From the NCBI GenBank assembly GCA_018241645.1, contig JAFEDL010000082.1, positions 1-43,045 of the forward strand: a DNA stretch of 43,045 nt, in the 5' to 3' direction. The translations under genes and the position numbers were made by a program. Numbering within the stretch: position 1 is the stretch's first letter; each line of letters opens with the position of its first letter. Below the pieces are notes generated by a model. That model was not told the DNA's origin, did not search any database, and was given only the letters and a program-made list of their open reading frames with translations. Shown piece by piece: positions 16,480 through 26,326 of this stretch. This DNA is from Pseudomonadota bacterium (GTDB lineage: Bacteria > Pseudomonadota > Gammaproteobacteria > Burkholderiales > SG8-39).

Positions 16480-17826
16480 ATGATCAAGAAGTTCATCCGC
16501 AAGGTGCTGGGCCTCAAGGCCGCCGGCCCGCAACGCGTCCCACGCGCCAAGCACACCATCGAGCGCAACCGCATCAGTCCCGCGGCGCTCAAGGTGTGCG
16601 GCGTGCTGCATGAGGCCGGCTTTTCGGCCTACGTGGTCGGCGGCGCCGTGCGCGACCTGCTGCTCGGGGCCACGCCCAAGGACTACGACGTCGCCACCAA
16701 TGCGCGCCCCGAGCAGATCAAGCCCCTGTTCCGGCGCGCGCTGCTGATCGGCCGGCGGTTCCGGATCGTGCACGTGATCATCAACCAGGACACGGTAGAG
16801 GTGTCTACCTTCCGCGCGGCCGAATCGGCCGACGCGCAGAAGGACGAGCACGGCCGCGTGCTGCGCGACAACGTGTTCGGCACGCAGGAGGAGGACGCGC
16901 TGCGCCGCGACTTCTCGGTGAACGCGCTGTACTACGACCCGGCCACCGAGGAAGTCATCGACTTCCACGAGGGGCTGTCCGACCTGAAGAAGCGCACGAT
17001 GCGGGTGATCGGCGACCCGGCTACCCGTTACAGGGAGGATCCGGTACGCATGTTGCGCGCAGTAAGGCTGGCGGCGAAGCTGGGGCTCTCCATTGAAGCG
17101 GGTTCGCGGGCGCCGATCAAGAAGATGGCGCCCCTGATCGGCAACGTGCCGCCGGCGCGCCTGTTCGACGAGATGCTCAAGCTCCTGATGTCGGGCCACG
17201 CCAGCGCCTGCGTGCGGCGGCTGCGCGACGAGGGACTGTCGCAGGGCCTGCTGCCGCTGCTCGACGTGATCCTCGACCAGCCGCTGGGCGAGCGGTTCGT
17301 GACCCTGGCGCTGGCGCAGACCGACGAGCGGGTGAAGACCGACCGGCCGGTGTCCCCGGCGTTCCTGTTCGCCTCGCTGCTCTGGCACGAGGTGCTCGCC
17401 AGTTCGAAGGCGCGCGAGAAAAAGGGCGAACGGCCCATGCTCGCGCTCGAGGCCGCGATGGACGAGGTGCTCGAGACCCAGTGCGAGAAGCTCGCCATCA
17501 CCCGCAAGCTCACCGCCACGATGCGCGAGGTCTGGGGCATGCAGCCGCGCTTCGAGCAGCGCTCGGGCCAGCGCCCCTACCGGCTCATCGAGTCGCCGCG
17601 CTTTCGCATGGCCTACGACTTCCTCGCGCTGCGCGCGGCGAGCGGCGAGGTGCCGGAGGAGCTCGAGATCTGGTGGCGCTCCTTCCAGTTCGCCGACGAC
17701 GAGACGCGCCGGGCCATGCTGCAGCCGGAGAACGGGCCCAAGCCCCGCCGCCGCCGCCGGCGCAAGAAACCCGCCGAAGGCTCCTCCGAGCCCGCGGGCG
17801 CGCCGCCGGCCGAAATGGCCGATTGA
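16480..17826 (+). CDS. pcnB: Poly(A) polymerase I
   Basis: 448 residues. It adds poly(A) tails to RNA 3' ends, promoting decay. The N-terminus is basic (IKKFIRKVLGLK). The class II nucleotidyltransferase motif is VVGGAVRDLLLGATPKDYDV, with metal-binding Asp68 and Asp70. RRALLIGRRFRIVHV and RRDFSVNALYYDP follow, and RYREDPVRMLRAVRLAAKLG is the neck region. The length, basic C-terminal tail (RRRRRRKK) and N-terminal extension favour PcnB over CCA-adding enzyme. ATG 16480 is preceded almost directly by GGGAGG (16473-16478), oddly close. A TAAAAT at 16465-16470 overlapping the previous stop may be an internal -10. Confidence 0.95.
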   Translation: MIKKFIRKVLGLKAAGPQRVPRAKHTIERNRISPAALKVCGVLHEAGFSAYVVGGAVRDLLLGATPKDYDVATNARPEQIKPLFRRALLIGRRFRIVHVIINQDTVEVSTFRAAESADAQKDEHGRVLRDNVFGTQEEDALRRDFSVNALYYDPATEEVIDFHEGLSDLKKRTMRVIGDPATRYREDPVRMLRAVRLAAKLGLSIEAGSRAPIKKMAPLIGNVPPARLFDEMLKLLMSGHASACVRRLRDEGLSQGLLPLLDVILDQPLGERFVTLALAQTDERVKTDRPVSPAFLFASLLWHEVLASSKAREKKGERPMLALEAAMDEVLETQCEKLAITRKLTATMREVWGMQPRFEQRSGQRPYRLIESPRFRMAYDFLALRAASGEVPEELEIWWRSFQFADDETRRAMLQPENGPKPRRRRRRKKPAEGSSEPAGAPPAEMAD

Positions 17827-17833
17827 AGCGGCA

Positions 17834-18316
17834 GTGACAGTCAGCGCGTTCATCGGCCTCGGCGCCAACCTCGCTGATCCGCGCGCACAGGTGCTGCGCG
17901 CATTCGACGAGCTCGCGCACCTGCCCCAGAGCGCGCTGGTCGCGCGTTCCTCGCTCTGGCGCTCGGCGCCGCTCGGGTACGCCGACCAGCCCGAATTCGT
18001 CAACGCGGTGGCCCGCATGGAAAGCGCACTGTCGGCCGACGAGCTGCTCGACGAGCTGCAGAAGGTGGAAGCCGCGCACGGCCGCATGCGCAGCTTCGCC
18101 AACGCCCCGCGCACGCTGGACCTCGACCTGCTCCTCTACGGCGACGAGGTGCGCAGCACGCCCCGCCTCACGCTGCCCCACCCGCGCATGCACGAGCGCG
18201 CGTTCGTGCTGAAGCCCCTGGTCGAAATCGCGCCCGACGCCGAGATCCCCGGCCGCGGCAGCGCCGCCGCGTGCCTCGATGCGCTCGGCGACCAGCACTG
18301 CGAAAGGATCGCCTGA
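17834..18316 (+). CDS. folK: 2-amino-4-hydroxy-6-hydroxymethyldihydropteridine pyrophosphokinase (HPPK)
   Basis: 160 residues from GTG 17834, seven bases after the pcnB stop. It transfers pyrophosphate from ATP to the pterin alcohol in folate synthesis. Signatures are FIGLGANLADP at the N-terminus, SSLWRSAPLGYADQPEFVNAVARME in the middle and NAPRTLDLDLLLYGDE, the HPPK motif carrying the Mg-binding aspartates. LPHPRMHERAFVLKPLVEIAPD closes the domain. Length matches the E. coli enzyme (159). The GTG start has only a weak ribosome site, suggesting coupling to pcnB translation. folK next to pcnB and upstream of the pan genes is a common proteobacterial order. Confidence 0.97.
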   Translation: MTVSAFIGLGANLADPRAQVLRAFDELAHLPQSALVARSSLWRSAPLGYADQPEFVNAVARMESALSADELLDELQKVEAAHGRMRSFANAPRTLDLDLLLYGDEVRSTPRLTLPHPRMHERAFVLKPLVEIAPDAEIPGRGSAAACLDALGDQHCERIA

Positions 18317-18674
18317 ATGGGGGCCGCCCCGGGATTGTCGCTGCAGACGGTCGCCCTCACGGCGCTGATGCTGGCCGCGTCGAACGTGTTCATGACCTTC
18401 GCCTGGTACGCGCACCTCAAGGACCTGTCGTCCAGGCCCTGGTACGTCGCCGCGCTGGTCTCGTGGGGCATCGCGCTGTTCGAGTACCTGATCCAGGTCC
18501 CGGCCAACCGGGTCGGCTACACCGCGATGAACCTCGGCCAGCTCAAGATCCTGCAGGAAGTCGTGACGCTGGCGGTGTTCGTGCCCTTCGCGTTCTACTA
18601 CATGCACCAGCCCCTGAAATGGGATTACCTCTGGGCGGCGCTGTGCATCCTCGGCGCGGTGTACTTCATCTTCC

Positions 18675-18682
<8 letters not shown>
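18317..18682 (+). CDS. DUF486-family small membrane protein (DMT-like)
   Basis: 121 residues with four predicted membrane helices (LQTVALTALMLAASNVFM, VAALVSWGIALFEYLIQV, ILQEVVTLAVFVPFAFYYM, LWAALCILGAVYFIF). The motifs TFAWYAHLK, QVPANRVGY and GQLKILQE are characteristic of DUF486, a family related to small multidrug transporters. ATG 18317 directly abuts the folK stop. Its last eight bases overlap the start of the deoxynucleoside kinase gene, so the three genes are translationally coupled. Substrate and function are unknown. Family call is confident. Confidence 0.87.
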
Positions 18683-20955
<2,273 letters not shown>

Positions 20956-20963
20956 CCGGCGCG

Positions 20964-21200
20964 TTAACCGGGATAGGGGTCGAACATCAGCGACCCGACC
21001 GCGCACCCCATGGCCTTGGCGATCTGGTCCATGGAGTCGTCGGTGATGGCGACGGCCTGGAAGTCCGCCTCGCCGCCCTTGGAGGTGATGAAAGCCTTGG
21101 CGTCGGCCTCGGTGTTCCAGGTCACGACCGGGTCCGGAGAAACCCCTTCGACCTGGCGGCAGATCGGAAAGCCATCGGATTTGTAGACGATTGCGTACAT
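20964..21200 (-). CDS. Small hypothetical protein, 78 aa
   Basis: Starts at ATG 21200, with a G-rich ribosome site (GGGGG) about seven bases upstream. The sequence opens MYAIVYKSDGFPICRQVEG, with no signal peptide or membrane helix. It contains WNTEADAKAFITSKGGEADFQAVAI, suggesting an alpha/beta fold, then a TDDSMDQIAKAMGC helix and an FDPYPG end. The clean start, ribosome site and balanced composition make it a likely gene. I recognise no family. It is convergent with panC (eight-base gap) and lies 59 bases downstream of the end of the divergent-side gamma-glutamyltransferase unit. Function not assigned. Confidence 0.65.
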   Translation of the reverse strand: MYAIVYKSDGFPICRQVEGVSPDPVVTWNTEADAKAFITSKGGEADFQAVAITDDSMDQIAKAMGCAVGSLMFDPYPG

Positions 21201-21259
21201 TATTTTTCCCCCGTCCTTGGGGCAAAACTGTAACCCATGTGGGGCGCAGTTTCCACCAT

Positions 21260-22861
21260 TCAGAATCCGGCCACCGATCCGTCGCCCCTGGGATCGAACC
21301 CGCCCTCCAGCGCGCCGTTCGGGTGGCGCACGAGGGCGCCTGCATGCCCCATGGTCTCCTCGAAATCCCCCAGTACTTCAACGTCATGGCCGCGCGCTTT
21401 GAGGTCATCTATCAGCGCGGCGCCGAGGCGCGCCTCGAGTTTCAGCGTTTCCGACACCGAACCCCAGGTCCGGCCCAGCAGCCAGCGCGGCGCGCTCACC
21501 GCGCGCTGCACGGACTGGTTGAACACGGCGTAACGGGTGAACACCGCCGCCTGGGTCTGCGGCTGGCCGTCGCCGCCCATGGTGCCGTACACCATGGTGC
21601 GCCCGTCGCGCAGGCGCGCCAGCGCCGGGTTCAGCGTATGGAACGGCCGCTTGCCCGGCGCGAGGCTGTTCACCGAACTCGCGGAGAGCGAAAAGCTGCA
21701 GCCGCGGTTCTGCCAGTTCACGTGCGTGCCGGGCAGCACCACGCCGGAACCGAACTCGTGGTAGATGCTCTGGATGAAGCTGACCGCGCGGCCCTCCGCG
21801 TCGATCACGCCCATCCAGATCGTGCCGCCGGGCTTGGACTTGCCGCCCCAGGGCTTCGCCTTCCCCATGTCGATGTTGGCGGCCAGCGCCTTGAGCGCCG
21901 CATCGTCCAGCAATGACTGCGGCTCGACTTTCATGTATGCGGGGTCGGTCACGTGCCGGTCGCGGATCTCGAGGAAGGCCTGCTTGGTCGCCTCCACCAC
22001 CGCGTGCACGTGGTCGGCGCTGTCCGCCTCGAGCTTCGCCAGGCCCAGCCGGTCGAGGATGCCGAGGATCGCGAGCGAGAGCACGCCCTGCGTCGGCGGC
22101 GTCATGTTGTAGAGCGTGCCGGTGGAGTGCGCGAGCTTCAGCGGCGTGACCTCCCGCGCGACATATCCCTCGAGGTCGGCCAGCGCGACGGGGCTCCCGG
22201 TCGCGGCCAGGTCCCGGGCAAGGGAACGCGCGAGGTCGCCGCGGTAGAAATCGGCGAGGCCTGCCTCGGCCAGTCGTTCCAGCGTCGCGGCGAGCGTCTT
22301 CTGCGCGAACAACGAACCGCGCACCGGCACAGCGCCGCCCGGCATGAACCGGTCCGCGAATCCGGGGACCTGCTCCAGTTCGGCACGCTTGCCCGCAGTG
22401 TTCAGTTCCTGGCTCACCGTGACGGGCACCCCGTTGCGCGCGTAGTAGATGGCATCGGCCAGGAGGCGCGACAAGGGCAGGCGGCCGCCGTACCGTGCCT
22501 TCGACATCGCGAGCGCGCACTCCCAGCTTGCGACCGTGCCGGCCACCGTGTTGGCGGCCAGCGCCCCGCGCGGCGGGATGGCCTGCAGGCCCCTGGCCGC
22601 GTAGAAATCGATCGAGGCCGCCGCGGCCGCCGTGCCCGACCCGTCGATCGCCACCGGCTCCTGCCCGGGCGCGGCCAGCACCCAGAACGCGTCGCCGCCG
22701 ATGCCGGTCATGTGCGGGTAGACCACCGAGATCGTCGCCGCGGCCGACACCATGGCCTCGATTGCGTTGCCGCCTTCGCGCAGCACCCCGGCGGCCGATT
22801 GCGCGGCGAGGGAATGCGAGGCAACGGCGATGCCGCGCCGCGCGTAACTGGTATTGATCAT
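21260..22861 (-). CDS. Gamma-glutamyltransferase-family Ntn hydrolase
   Basis: 533 residues from ATG 22861. The open frame runs further upstream but family similarity begins at MINTSYARRGIAVASHSLAAQ. Family motifs are VLREGGNAIEAMVSAAATISVVYPHMTGIGGDAF, GTVASWECAL and LYNMTPPTQGVLSLAILGIL. The autoprocessing threonine is probably Thr347 in KPGGTIWMGVID, aligned with T-T-H-Y-S-V-V-D of E. coli Ggt; the family's following T-H is I-W here. GTMGGDGQPQTQAAVF and a PNGALEGGFDPRGDGSVAGF end are typical. No signal peptide is seen, so it should be cytoplasmic, unlike classical Ggt. This suits relatives such as the oxamate amidohydrolase HpxW rather than glutathione hydrolase. Substrate unknown. It is divergent from a FAD oxidoreductase. 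Confidence 0.88.
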   Translation of the reverse strand: MINTSYARRGIAVASHSLAAQSAAGVLREGGNAIEAMVSAAATISVVYPHMTGIGGDAFWVLAAPGQEPVAIDGSGTAAAAASIDFYAARGLQAIPPRGALAANTVAGTVASWECALAMSKARYGGRLPLSRLLADAIYYARNGVPVTVSQELNTAGKRAELEQVPGFADRFMPGGAVPVRGSLFAQKTLAATLERLAEAGLADFYRGDLARSLARDLAATGSPVALADLEGYVAREVTPLKLAHSTGTLYNMTPPTQGVLSLAILGILDRLGLAKLEADSADHVHAVVEATKQAFLEIRDRHVTDPAYMKVEPQSLLDDAALKALAANIDMGKAKPWGGKSKPGGTIWMGVIDAEGRAVSFIQSIYHEFGSGVVLPGTHVNWQNRGCSFSLSASSVNSLAPGKRPFHTLNPALARLRDGRTMVYGTMGGDGQPQTQAAVFTRYAVFNQSVQRAVSAPRWLLGRTWGSVSETLKLEARLGAALIDDLKARGHDVEVLGDFEETMGHAGALVRHPNGALEGGFDPRGDGSVAGF

Positions 22862-22988
22862 GGGGGTCCCGGAATGGATTGCGCGAAACAGCGGATGTTC
22901 CGGGATTGGCGCAATCGGTGCAAGCGCGCTGGTCTGCCGCTGGTCTAAAATCGGCCGAGGATCGGTTCCCCCACCCGCGGAGGCAGCA

Positions 22989-24416
22989 ATGGCCGGCAAG
23001 AATCCCGACGAGCAGTTCTTCGTCTCGGACATGTTCCGGGGCCGCGAAGGCGGCGCGCGCGAGCGCCCGGACCTCGGCCGCGTGCACGAGGCGGCGCGCG
23101 ACATCCCGGTGTACCGCACCTGCGACGTGCTCGTCGCGGGCGGAGGCCCCTCGGGCACCGCGGCGGCGGCGGCCGCGGCACGGATGGGCGCCGACGTGGT
23201 GCTGCTCGAGCGCCACAACCACCTCGGCGGGCTGTCCACCGGGGGCCTCGTGATCTGGATCGACCGGATGACGGACTGGGACGGCGCCCTGGTGATCCGC
23301 GGTTTTGCCGACGAGGTCTTTGCGCGGCTGCCGAAGGACGCGGTGGCCGGGCCGGGCCCGGGCGAATGGGGCTCGCGCGACCCGGGGCGCGCCGCCTACT
23401 GGTCGCACCGCACGAGCGCCTTCCACGGCGTGGTCACCTGGTCGCCGACCATTGACCCCGAGCGCCTGAAGCTGCTGTCGCAGCAGATCCTGCTCGAGCG
23501 CAAGGTCCACCTCGTCCACCATGCATGGATCGCCGCACCTCTGGTGGAGGACGGCGCCGTGCGCGGCGCGATCTTCGAGAGCAAATCGGGGCGGCAGGCG
23601 GTGCGCGCGAAAGTGGTCGTCGACGCCACCGGCGACGGCGACCTGCATGCGATGGCGGGCGCGCGCAGCGAGACCGACATCGAGGAATCCGACATCCACC
23701 ACTGCATGAACACGTCCTGGCTGTTCGGCGGCGTGGACATGGAGCGCTGGATCGGGTTCAAGGCCGGCCAGCCGGAGCAGTTCGCGCAGTTCATGCAACT
23801 GGGCCGCGAGCGGCTGCGCTTCTTCGAAAAGCCCTTTGTCTCGTGGCGCAACGACATCGCGCTGTACATGGGGCCGCGCCAGTCGGGCTACTCGGCGCTC
23901 GACGTCGACGACCTGACCACGGTGGAAGTCCGCTCGCGCGAACTGATGGCGCAGCACCTCGAGTTCTACCGCGCGCACGCGCCCGGGTTCGAGCAGGCCT
24001 ACCTGCTGTACGGCGCGCCGCAGATCGGGGTGCGCCACGCGCGCCGCCTGGCCGGGATGTCCAAGGTCGTGCGCGCGCAATGGCCTACCGGCCTGGTCCA
24101 TCCGGACGAAATCGGCGTCTCACCCTGCCTTTCGCCCAGGTTTCCTGCGATTTCCATCCCGTATGGCAGCCTGGTGCCGGAAGCGCTCGACGGCCTGCTC
24201 GCCTGCGGCCGCCATATTTCCTGCGACGCCACGTCGCACTCGTTCCTGCGCGAAATCCCCCAGTGCTGGCTGACCGGCCAGGCGGCCGGCGCCGCTGCCG
24301 CAATCGCGGCAAACCGGGGGGTGGAACCGCGCGCGGTAGACCTGCGCGAACTCCAGCGCGCGCTGCTCGGCCAGGGGGCGCACCTGCGCCTGGCGCAAGG
24401 CGCTGCCGCCGCCTGA
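22989..24416 (+). CDS. FAD-dependent oxidoreductase (FAD_oxidored family)
   Basis: 475 residues from ATG 22989 with GGAGG about seven bases upstream. The Rossmann FAD site is CDVLVAGGGPSGTAAAAAAA followed by DVVLLERHNHLGG (about 40-78). A second conserved stretch is VVVDATGDGDLHAMAGA near 210-226. C-terminally, CGRHISCDATSHSFLREIPQCWLTGQAAGAAAAIAA is the typical end of the PF12831-type family, binding FAD again. There is no signal peptide. Members oxidise varied substrates; none can be named here. It is transcribed divergently from the gamma-glutamyltransferase-like gene across 127 bases with a possible TAAAAT -10 at 22946-22951, so the two could act on one compound. An earlier in-frame ATG (22854) lies inside the opposite gene and was rejected. 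Confidence 0.88.
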   Translation: MAGKNPDEQFFVSDMFRGREGGARERPDLGRVHEAARDIPVYRTCDVLVAGGGPSGTAAAAAAARMGADVVLLERHNHLGGLSTGGLVIWIDRMTDWDGALVIRGFADEVFARLPKDAVAGPGPGEWGSRDPGRAAYWSHRTSAFHGVVTWSPTIDPERLKLLSQQILLERKVHLVHHAWIAAPLVEDGAVRGAIFESKSGRQAVRAKVVVDATGDGDLHAMAGARSETDIEESDIHHCMNTSWLFGGVDMERWIGFKAGQPEQFAQFMQLGRERLRFFEKPFVSWRNDIALYMGPRQSGYSALDVDDLTTVEVRSRELMAQHLEFYRAHAPGFEQAYLLYGAPQIGVRHARRLAGMSKVVRAQWPTGLVHPDEIGVSPCLSPRFPAISIPYGSLVPEALDGLLACGRHISCDATSHSFLREIPQCWLTGQAAGAAAAIAANRGVEPRAVDLRELQRALLGQGAHLRLAQGAAAA

Positions 24417-24631
24417 CATCGCAATCCGAGATTTACCCGGCTGTCCGATCCGTCGTTGCCGCGCAACAATTCCCGGCCCTTTGGGCCGAATGTAAGAATC
24501 TGTCATTGCGCAACCCATTGAAGCCGCGTCTAATTGTTCCCGGGAGCGCCTGAATCCTCAAGCTTTTTGTGAGGAATCCGGCTCGGACAACTGCCTCCAT
24601 CGGGGGGGCTTCACATGGAAGGGAGCAGATC

Positions 24632-25570
24632 ATGAGCAACATGCATGAAGTGGCATTTCTGGATAAGGGATTGCGTTCGCCGTACGGCAGGAAATACAAG
24701 CAGTTGGACTATGAGTTCGATCCCGCCGGCGGGGTCCTGTGGGGACTGATGAACCCGAAGGGCACGCCCTGTTTCAACCTCGGGATGCTGAACGACATCC
24801 ACCACCACGACGAGACGCTGCGCGCCAACCGCGGGCAGATCGAGTGGGAGGGAAAGATACGCAACGTCGACTACTACGTCGCCGCGTCGCGCATACCCAA
24901 GGTGTTCGGGCTGGGCGGGGACCTCGCCCTGTTCCTGCTGCTCATCAAGGCGCGCGACCGCGAGGCGCTGGCCCACTACGCCAGGCTCTGCATCGACAAC
25001 GTCTATGCGCGCATCCGCAACTACGACTGCCCGACGCTCACCACGATCTCGCTGGTGCAGGGCGACGCGCTGGGCGGCGGATTCGAGACCGTGCTGTCCT
25101 CGGACGTGATCATCGCCGAGGAATCCGCGCACATGGGCCTGCCGGAAATCCTCTTCAACCTGTTCCCGGGCATGGGCGCCTACAGCCTGCTCGCGCGCCG
25201 CATCGGCATGCGCGCGGCCGAGGACCTGATCCTGTCGGGCAAGGTGCTGCCGGCGAGGAAGCTGCACGAGATGGGACTGGTGGACGTGATCGCCCCCGAC
25301 GGCAAGGGCGAAGCGGCGGTGAACGAGTGGATCGCCAAGCAGGCGCGCCGCAGGAACGGCATGCAGGGCATCCTGCGGGCCCGGCAGCACGTGTTCCCCG
25401 TCACCCGCGAGGAGCTCGACGGCATCGCCGACACCTGGGTGGACTGTGCGTTGCGCCTGGACGACCGCGACCTGCGCAAGATGGGCATGATCGTCGAGGC
25501 CCAGATGCGCCGCATGGAACAGGGCGACGTGAAGGACATCACCGTCGAGGCCCGCGCCGCGAACGAGTGA
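24632..25570 (+). CDS. rpfF: RpfF-like DSF (cis-2-unsaturated fatty acid) synthase
   Basis: 312 residues from ATG 24632, with GAAGGGAG about seven bases upstream. It is a crotonase-fold protein, but the details are of RpfF rather than ordinary enoyl-CoA hydratase. These are FGLGGDLALFLLLI, YARLCIDNVY, LVQGDALGGGFETVL, HMGLPEILFNLFPGMGAYSL and the C-terminal GILRARQHVFPVTREELDGI. Glu152 and Glu172 lie 20 residues apart, as do the catalytic Glu141 and Glu161 of Xanthomonas RpfF. That enzyme dehydrates 3-hydroxyacyl-ACP and releases the cis-2 fatty acid as a diffusible signal. About 20 extra N-terminal residues precede the family start. The receptor and regulator genes rpfC and rpfG lie 1.7 kb downstream on the other strand. 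Chain length of the signal cannot be predicted. Confidence 0.87.
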   Translation: MSNMHEVAFLDKGLRSPYGRKYKQLDYEFDPAGGVLWGLMNPKGTPCFNLGMLNDIHHHDETLRANRGQIEWEGKIRNVDYYVAASRIPKVFGLGGDLALFLLLIKARDREALAHYARLCIDNVYARIRNYDCPTLTTISLVQGDALGGGFETVLSSDVIIAEESAHMGLPEILFNLFPGMGAYSLLARRIGMRAAEDLILSGKVLPARKLHEMGLVDVIAPDGKGEAAVNEWIAKQARRRNGMQGILRARQHVFPVTREELDGIADTWVDCALRLDDRDLRKMGMIVEAQMRRMEQGDVKDITVEARAANE

Positions 25571-25588
25571 CGCCCTCCCCGATGACGG

Positions 25589-26263
25589 CTACGCGTCCGC
25601 CATGTTGGCGGCAAACCCGCCCGGGCCGAACATCTGCCCGAACTGGTGGAAATTGACACGCGTCGAATTGACGATCGCGGCCTGCGCTCCCGGGTCGGCG
25701 ATCGTCTTTACGAGCACGTTGAGCTTGGCCATATGATCCTGGTCCATCGAAGCATGCGAAGTGAGGAAGCGGAAGCCGCCGGAGTCCACCTCCCGGCCGA
25801 CGGCTTTCGCGATCGCGCCTGCGACCCGCCCGCCGTACACGGACGAGATCACCTCGAGCTGGTAGAGCATGCCGAGGACCGAGCAGGGATGCTGCCGTTC
25901 GGCGGCCCAGTAGTTGAATGCGATTACGCTCTGTACCGGCGCGCTCGGCGGGACGCTGCGCGCGGCGTCGACATCCCCGCCCATGGCGCGGATGTCGTCC
26001 ATCACCCACTCCTCGTGCCCCTTTTCCTCCTCGATGCGTTCGTAGAGCTCCATGCGCACGGTGCGGAAGGCGTCGTCGCAGCGCGAGGCGGCCGCCGCCA
26101 TGATCGGGCAGAAATGCCACACGATGTGGTACAGGTCGTGCAGGAACGCGCGGTACTCGGGCAGCGTGAGCCCGTGGTGGATCATCGAGTGGATCTTCGG
26201 CTCGGCTTCCAGTTCGCGGCGGCTGGCGTCGGTGGTTTCGATCAGCGTGATGAAGAATGACAT
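25589..26263 (-). CDS. Heme-oxygenase-like diiron oxidase (HDO) family protein
   Basis: 224 residues from ATG 26263, with AAGGGGAG about ten bases upstream. It is all-helical in character and resembles the 'iron-containing redox enzyme' (TenA/PqqC/UndA-like) group. Candidate metal ligands are Glu80 and His83 in EEEKGHEEW, Glu137 in YQLEVIS, and His170, Asp174 and His177 in TSHASMDQDH, a pattern typical of HDO proteins. Known relatives include UndA, which turns medium-chain fatty acids into terminal alkenes, and BesC and SznF, which oxidise amino acids. The gene is convergent with rpfF (18 bases apart) and divergent from the fatty acid hydroxylase. A fatty acid substrate is inferred from this setting only. 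Family call moderately strong. Confidence 0.78.
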   Translation of the reverse strand: MSFFITLIETTDASRRELEAEPKIHSMIHHGLTLPEYRAFLHDLYHIVWHFCPIMAAAASRCDDAFRTVRMELYERIEEEKGHEEWVMDDIRAMGGDVDAARSVPPSAPVQSVIAFNYWAAERQHPCSVLGMLYQLEVISSVYGGRVAGAIAKAVGREVDSGGFRFLTSHASMDQDHMAKLNVLVKTIADPGAQAAIVNSTRVNFHQFGQMFGPGGFAANMADA

Positions 26264-26326
26264 GTGCGCAATGCTCCCCTTGTACGAATCGTCGCTGCAT
26301 GAAGAATTAACGGACATTCTATTCCC

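Noticed and set aside
16480-17826. CCA-adding enzyme reading of pcnB
   Set aside because: The N-terminal extension, length, basic tail and position before folK all favour poly(A) polymerase.
24554-24575. Small hairpin CCTCA...TGAGG upstream of rpfF
   Set aside because: The stem is only six bases with a nine-base loop and no T-run after it; too weak to call a terminator or operator.
24632-25570. Plain enoyl-CoA hydratase reading of the rpfF-like gene
   Set aside because: The two Glu residues with RpfF spacing, the RpfF-like ILRARQHVF tail and the neighbouring rpfC/rpfG genes fit DSF synthase much better.
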